A stretch of DNA of 64,000 nt from Chlamydomonas sphaeroides (lineage: Eukaryota > Chlorophyta > Chlorophyceae > Chlamydomonadales > Chlamydomonadaceae), in NCBI GenBank assembly GCA_001662425.1, contig BDDC01000353.1:1-64000 (forward strand), given 5' to 3'. This document shows positions 58,301 through 64,000 of the stretch, in pieces; the stretch's first letter is position 1, and each line of letters begins with the position of its first letter. Position numbers and translations under genes: made by a program. The notes under the pieces are model-generated. The model had not been told where the DNA came from. It saw nothing but the letters and a program-made list of their open reading frames with translations, and did not search any database.

Positions 58301-61300
58301 CCGCATCACAAGCCATGACGCCTGGCCCACTCCGCACATGCCAGCACCACGCAGCCGCCGAGCAGCGCTGCTGCCCCGCTGCCCCGTGGCTCCCAGGGTC
58401 CCACGCGCGCCCTCACCTCCGATGAACAGCCGCACGCAGGCCGGGTCAGCGCCCATGCGCAGCGCCACCCTGCGCCGCAGCAGCCCCACGTACTCGTTGG
58501 CGCCCACCGCCAGCCGCCAGCGGCCCGACTCGCCGCTGCCGCCGTTGGCCGACACCTCGAGCGTCAGCGAGGGGCCCTGCCAGGACGCGCAGTGGCTGGG
58601 CACCGGCGGCATGGAGTCCTCGCTCTGCGGCGAGGGGGCCAGAGGGAGAGCGGGATGAGGGCGTGTGCTCCGCAGGGCCGGTTCAGGAACTTGGGGCGCA
58701 GGCCGGGCTCGGGTGTGGGGCGCTGAGCTGCAAACTTGTCCCAGGCGGCGAGCCCCGACACGGCCGACGTCGCTACGGGCAGTGGAGGCCCCGGGTCCAC
58801 GGCGCCCAGGGTCGGCTCACCTTGGTGGCCAGCTGCTCCAGCAGCTGCAGGCAGCGCGTGGCGCGCGCCTTGGCCGCCTCCCAGCCCGGGTGCTCCATGA
58901 CGTCCCCGGGCAGCTCCACGCCCTCCCAGTCGGACGTGTCGGCCGGGCAGCCCGTCAGCAGGGCCGCCGACTCCAGCAGCCGCTGCCGCGTGTCGCTGCA
59001 GCAACCGGGTGGGTGTCCAGGGGAGGGGCGCGCAGCAAGTTGCGGCCAGTTGCCGCAAGGATGGCCCCCAGCGGAGCACTTGCCAAGCCGCCTTACAGCA
59101 GACCGCTGCTGCACCCGCGTGTTCGGGTCGTCGGCGCACGCAATGCAGTCGCCGTGCTCATGCCGTACCTGACCATGCGGCGCATGCCGTCCTTGCCGTA
59201 CAGCCCCTGCATCAGCAGGTCGCTGGCGGCGGTGGTCACCTCGGGCCGGTTGCAGTCCAGCACGATACGCCATACGTAGTCGGTGCCTGAGGCCAGGAGG
59301 GCGGGCAGGGCGGGCAGGGCGAGGGAGGGGTGGCCGCTGCAGCGCCACCGTGCCCTCGGCAGCGCCGAGAAGGGCGCTGGTCGGTCATGAGCGGTCGCGC
59401 TGCGCAGTGGTCGCATGTGCATGGGGCCCGTGATGGGCGGAGCTGCCCCGCTGGATTGTCGTGGGGCGAAAGGTACCCAGACTGCACCGCACAGCGACCC
59501 CCGAGACGCGACGCACCCAGCGCCTTGACGGCCTGCTTGGCGGCAAGCATGTCAGCCCGCTCGCGGGCCTTGTCGCGGCCTCGGTTGATGGCCTCCGTCA
59601 GGTGCTTAATCTGGTCGTCGTACCCGTGCTGAGTCTGGGGTGTCATGCAATTAGTTGGGCGGGGCAGGTGTCAAGAGCATCGGGGGAGTTTGGTCCGCAC
59701 CGAAGATCAAACGCACGCTCGGCGGGGCTGACACAGCAGCGCCCCCGGACCTGTACCGCCCCCCTTGCCCGCTGCCCCCGCTGCCGCCCGCCACCCACCG
59801 CGGCCAGGCAGGCCTTGAAGCACTGAAACGCGGGCTGCGCCAGCGCCTCCACCGGCAGCTGCGTCACGCGGCTGCGCAGCAGCGACGCCAGGTCGGGCAC
59901 CTGCGGCGAACACGGGGCACGCAGGGCTGCGTCGGTGGGGGCACCAAGTGCGGCGCTGCTGTGAATAACCCCGCTTGCAGTCCTTTGGCTCTCCCTTTCG
60001 CGTTCCCTCCAGCCGCCCACCTCGAGCAACGCTCCGTTTACGGCGCCCTCGGCCTCGGGTCCCTCGGGCTCGCCCTCGCCGGCGCAGGCCAAGATGAGGT
60101 CCAGTCCCTGCACGGGCGCCGTCAGACAGCCGCCACGAAGGCAACTCAATGGCACATGTCCGAGCGCTATTGCGCACCCAAGGCACACGCACCGCCGCCG
60201 GCCATGCCTACTACCCTCCATTCCTATCCCAAGCCTTGATCCCCCACACACACTCCCCAGCCCCCTGCCTCCTCCCCCAACCCCAACGCACCAGCGGCAT
60301 GTCCTCGGGCGTGTTAGGCCGCAGCACCACCGCATCCCACAGCGCCTCCACGTGCGGCAGCGCCACGTACGTGTCCTTGCACCGCGACACCAGCCGGAAC
60401 ACGTCCAGGTAGCGCCGCACAATCTGCTGGTAGCTGTAGCTGCCCTGCCCGGGCGGCACCAGCTGCTGAGCCCCCGCCGGGGGCGGCGCCGCCGGCCCAG
60501 CGCCGGCCGGCGCCGCGCCCACGGGCGCGGTCCCAGCGGCCGCGGCCCCTGGCGGCGCCCGCCGCTCCTCCAGCCAGCGCGCGGCCGAGGCCATGAAGTC
60601 CACCAGGTTGTCCACCAGCAGCCGGGAGAGGCCCGACGGCGGGGGCGCCGGTGGGCCGGCGACAGGCCCGGCGCCGTCGGGCTGCTGCGGCGCCTGCTGC
60701 GGCGCGGGCGGCTCGCGATCCAGCTGCGAGAGCAGGCTGGGCAGCGGCTTGGGGCCGCCGGAGCGCCGCTCCTCGCGGGACAGGATCTGCGGGGCGCGGT
60801 GCCAGGCCGCGTCAGCGGCGCCGCACGCCGACAGCCCTGCGTGCCCATCCCGCATCCACAACACCCCCGCCAGAGCTGCGCTCGCCCTCGCCCCCCGGGC
60901 TGCGCACCTCCCAGCCGTACAGCTTGCCCCACAGGCGCAGCAGGTTGGCCAGCACGGTGAGCGCGGTGTAGACGTTGGTGCGGCTGCGCAGCTGGCCCAC
61001 GCAGCGGTGGATGTACTCGGCCAGCAGCGGCTGCTGGCGGTAGCCCTCGAGCACGTCCTGCATCACGCCGCTGTCCAACAGCTCTGGCGGCGCGTCGGCG
61101 GGCGTGGTGAGCTCCCACACCAGCTCCACCAGCTTGCCGGCCATGGAGCTGGCCTGGAGGGGCGGGCGTGGGATGGGATGGGACGGGACGGCACGGGAGA
61201 GGAGGGGCCGGTATAAGAAGGGCGAAGGGGTGGAACGGGGAGCGGAGGGTAGGAGCGCTGACGAATGCGACAGCGGGGCATGACCACGCGTGGCTCTGGC

Positions 61301-64000
61301 GTGAGCAAGGTTGGGGGCACAAGGCTGGGCGGACGCCACGAAGCCTGGCACTGCTCGGTCGCTGCACTTCCCCTCTCCCCACGCGAGATGATGGGACCTC
61401 CCGCTGGCCGCACCTTCTTGGTGTCTGACTGCGCCAGGCGCCGCAGCACGTCCAGCAGCCGCAGCGTGTCGCCCAGCGGCCGGCCCTTGCGGCCCTCGAA
61501 GCGCGAGAACAGCAGGTCCAGCTGCTGCGGCCGCAGGTGCGCCGACAGCTGCTTGATCATGTGGCACACGTTGGACTTGACCGCGTCAAACGTGTCCTCC
61601 TGCAGGCGGCGCGTGCGTAGCGAAGCTGGGCAGGCATCAGGCGCGGCGCGGCCGGCACACTCGGGCGTTCAGGCGCTCAGGCGCTCTGGAGTGTCCGGTT
61701 GTCGCGGCTGCGGCTTCAGAGCCTCGCGAGCGAGGCCCCGCCGCTGAGCTGAGTGGCGCAGGGCCGGGTCACGGGCCGGGTGCACCCACCTGCTCCGTGA
61801 CGGCCCACAGCATGTCCAGGTGCTCGTCGCTGAAGTGGCCGGCCTCCGCCAGCGCACGTAGGATCTCCAGGACCTGGGGGCGGCCAAACGTGAGGCGCAC
61901 AGCAGGAGCCCTCACGCCCCGTGCCGCCTGTGACAAGTGCGCGGCGCCCCTGCGTCGCGTCATGGTCCCAAGACCCCGGTCCCAGGCCCTCGGCCGCTCA
62001 CCGCATCCGCGTACTGCGACTGGTGCAAGTTGACTCGCAGCATCTGCTGCACGATGCGCTCCTGGTCCATCCACCGCACGTTGTCCTGGAGAGGGGTAAA
62101 GAATGGGTAGAAGTCGCGAGGGCCGTGGCAAAGCATGGGAGCTTGGGAGGGGAGTCACCACGTGGTGGCATGTGGGTCGGGCCGGATAGCGGCATGTGGG
62201 TCGAGCCGGATAGCGGCATGTGGGTGGGGCTGGATAGCGGCATGTGGGTCGGGCCGTTTAGCGGCGTGTGGGTCAGCGGCCTCGAGCGCAGCATCGGAGG
62301 CCTCCTCCACAGCTACCAATGACTCCCACCTCCCGACCACGCCAGCGGTGCCGCACCGCAGCTCCCGCCCACCAGCATGCCGCACCTCCATGCCCACAAC
62401 CTCTGCCGGCTCCGCGCCGTCGCCCTCCGCCATGGGCGCGGGCCGGGGCCGCGAGTACTGCAGCAGCGCCGAGCACTGGTGCACCCCAGCCAGCAGGCGT
62501 GAGAAGTTGCTGCTCTTGAGCAGCTCCTGCACCAGCCGCCGCTGCACCAGCGTCAGCTGCGGGAGGGGCACGGAGAGGAAAGGCCAAGGGCCGAGGCAGC
62601 GGAATGGGCCTTGTTTAGGCTCACCCGCTGCCCTTACTCTAGACACGTAGTGACAGGAAGTCCACAAGCTGCAGATAGCCTGGCGAGCTGCGGTAAGCAC
62701 TGCTGACCGCCGGCATCACCCAGCTGCCAACCGCATACACCTGCAGGGCCCTCAACCCCCCGGCGCTCCCCCACCGTCTTGTCCGACAGCTCCAGCGCCA
62801 GCACGATCTCGCTGCAGCTACCCAGCACCGAGCTCAGCCCCGCGGGCCGGTCGCGGCCGCCCAGCATCTGGTCGGGCTCCGCCAGCAGGCCGTTGCCGAT
62901 CCACGTCAGCAGCTCGCCCAGGCCCTGCGCCCAGGAGGAAGAAACAGCGTCCCCAAGGGCAGCAGGAAGACGCCCGTGCGGACTTGAGGACACGGTTACG
63001 GTGACGGCACATCGTGGTGCTGCGCCGGAGGTCTTTTCCACCAGCCCGCGCGCAGAAGCAGCAGCAGCAGCTGCCCTCGCAGCCCTCGCCCGCGGTCGCT
63101 GTCGCATAGTCCGTGCGGTGCAGGCTCGCCCGGGCCATCGCTGATAGATGCTAGCTGACGCCGCCAGGCTGTGGGGCCCAGCGCGGTACACTCTCCGGTG
63201 CAGGGCTCGGCTGTAGCCACGGCATTCCGTGCCATGCCGGCGAGCAGCCCAATGGCCCTTCCCCTTGCTTGACGCGTTGGCTCCACCTACGCGGGGAGCC
63301 TGCGGCCCCGGCCGGCCCTGCCCCCGCTCACCCGGTCCACTTCGGCGCGGCGCTGCCCCGACACCGGGTGGCGGACTACGTTGGACATGAGCTGCACCAC
63401 CTGGGGTTGGAGGAACAGAAGGATCAGGGGACATGGAAGAGGGTGGAAACCTGGCTCGGGCTGCTGGCATAGCGGCAGAGCACGTGAGGCACGTGGGCCC
63501 CCAGGAGGCGCCCAGGATAGCGCAGGCAAGCAGAGGCGGCGGTGGGCAGCGCGGATCAATCCTCGGCTCACCAGCGACACGAGGCTGGCCAGGCTGCGCA
63601 GCAGGCCCAGCGTGTGGAGCTGCGGCGTGCTGAAGATCTGCGCGGCGCAGGGCACGGCGAAGGTTGCGCTCGGCAGGAGGTCGAGAGCTGGAGACGGCGT
63701 CCGGTGCAGACGGGCTCAAGCCTCTCGGTGTCTGCCAAAATGCCAGCGCAGCCGTTCTGGAAGCAATCAGGGCCGGGGGCTGGGCCGCCCCGACCGCCGA
63801 TCCGGCGGGGCCATCCAGCCTCGCCACGCAGCCGGCCGCGCACCTTGACGGCGTTTTCCAGGAAGCCCAGATTTACAAGAGCCTGCACCAGGTACACGTT
63901 CCAGCAGCCCACGCCCTTGTGGCCCCGCAGGTAAATCAGGCCGGGGCCCGCTGCTGCGTCGTCGAGCTCCTCCTCCTCAGACCCCGAGTCCCCTCCGCTC
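49576..64000 (-). CDS. Giant ubiquitin carboxyl-terminal hydrolase, USP9X/USP24-like (5' partial)
   Basis: Cleaves ubiquitin from substrate proteins. Thirty-one minus-strand exons were traced, all GT-AG and in phase, giving about 2,980 aa; the 5' end lies beyond 64000. Upstream exons: >64000-63844, 63637-63572, 63400-63332, 62924-62775, 62556-62386, 62085-62002, 61873-61790, 61599-61414, 61153-60908, 60786-60292, 60107-60021, 59900-59799, 59634-59517, 59286-59169, 58995-58821, 58624-58417, 58248-58073, 57886-57632, 57479-57050, 56901-56771, 56652-55616, 55437-55224, 55089-54949, 54761-54439. They encode a helical-repeat region with an internal ubiquitin-like segment. The catalytic and C-terminal exons are given separately. 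The architecture and the motif VMQQLFMVPRIRE match USP9X. The 56652-55616 exon is mostly an Ala/Gly/Pro-rich insert of over 200 residues. Stop lies at 49576-49578. Confidence 0.93.
50698..54273 (-). other. USP catalytic domain exons
   Basis: Exons: 54273-53973, 53822-53682, 53539-53433, 53255-53019, 52816-52525, and the 5' part of 52364-50698. Cys box: GLRNGGATCYMNS, catalytic Cys codon at 54090-54092. His box: HSGTAFAGHYYSF, His codon at 52573-52575. Asp in WWRFDDKVV, codon at 52335-52337. The triad is intact, so the enzyme should be active. The zinc-ribbon cysteines of USP9X are not all kept: ICKDVNFR and YYCEQLGARV each retain only one of the two cysteines of a CxxC pair. An Ala/Gly-rich insert precedes the His box. 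Confidence 0.93.
58073..58624 (-). other. Ubiquitin-like segment of the USP
   Basis: Exons 58624-58417 and 58248-58073. The stretch LTLEVSANGG, a spacer, then RRRVALRMGADPACVRLFIG has the strand-turn-strand-helix layout of the internal ubiquitin-like domain found in USP9X, at the expected place between helical-repeat halves. Confidence 0.55.
62167..62276 (+). repeat. 24-nt minisatellite, 4.6 units
   Basis: Units begin GGCATGTGGGTCG and end ATAGC at 62167, 62191, 62215, 62239, and a partial unit starts at 62263. They lie in the USP intron 62086-62385. The unit length is a multiple of three and stays open on the minus strand, but a standard donor at 62385 (GAG|gtgcgg) removes it from the mRNA in the correct phase. 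Confidence 0.85.

Noticed and set aside
62155..62385. USP exon extended through the minisatellite (repeated PHAAIRPD)
   Set aside because: No phase-0 donor follows the repeat, while GAG|gtgcgg at 62386/62385 is a standard donor in the correct phase.
1..64000. A cooperating multi-gene system such as a defence or biosynthetic cluster
   Set aside because: The genes belong to unrelated conserved eukaryotic processes, and their order looks like normal nuclear gene arrangement.

Overview
The window is nuclear DNA of a flagellated green alga, most likely Chlamydomonadales (Chlamydomonas/volvocine type). Reasons: very high GC outside promoters, genes cut by many introns of about 70-500 nt, TGTAA-type poly(A) signals, proteins swollen by Ala/Gly/Pro-rich inserts, and a ciliary inner-arm dynein. 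I cannot name the species. Exon boundaries were traced by eye from splice sites, reading phase and protein-family similarity. In the six traced genes all internal exon phases join without a frame break; the exceptions are the 5' ends flagged below.

Layout, left to right. (1) 263-6279 (+): 3' part (16 exons, 875 codons) of a NAT10/Kre33-type RNA cytidine acetyltransferase; the 5' end lies outside the window. (2) about 6.8-8.7 kb: no recognisable gene, with a 33-nt repeated pair. (3) 8739-9917 (-): complete five-exon SRP19. (4) 10514-11428 (-): unrecognised gene ending in a strongly acidic tail, 5' end unresolved. (5) 11951-42837 (+): an 80-exon axonemal dynein heavy chain of the DNAH6 type, about 5,300 aa, holding one 461-base assembly gap inside an intron. 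(6) 43407-45969 (-): complete nine-exon GT49 (LARGE/B4GAT1-like) glycosyltransferase. (7) 47114-48787 (-): complete five-exon type II thymidine kinase with a probable organelle transit peptide. (8) 49576 to beyond 64000 (-): the 3' 31 exons of a USP9X/USP24-like giant ubiquitin hydrolase, catalytic domain included.

The genes are ordinary housekeeping or ciliary genes with no common pathway: RNA acetylation, protein targeting, ciliary motility, glycosylation, thymidine salvage and deubiquitination. Neighbours are arranged convergently (1/3, 5/6), divergently (4/5) or in tandem (3/4, 6/7/8). I did not find a novel multi-gene system. The most unusual signal is the splicing pattern: nine of 79 introns in the dynein gene and two of eight in the GT49 gene must use GC-AG rather than GT-AG sites to keep frame, while the other four traced genes use GT-AG only.
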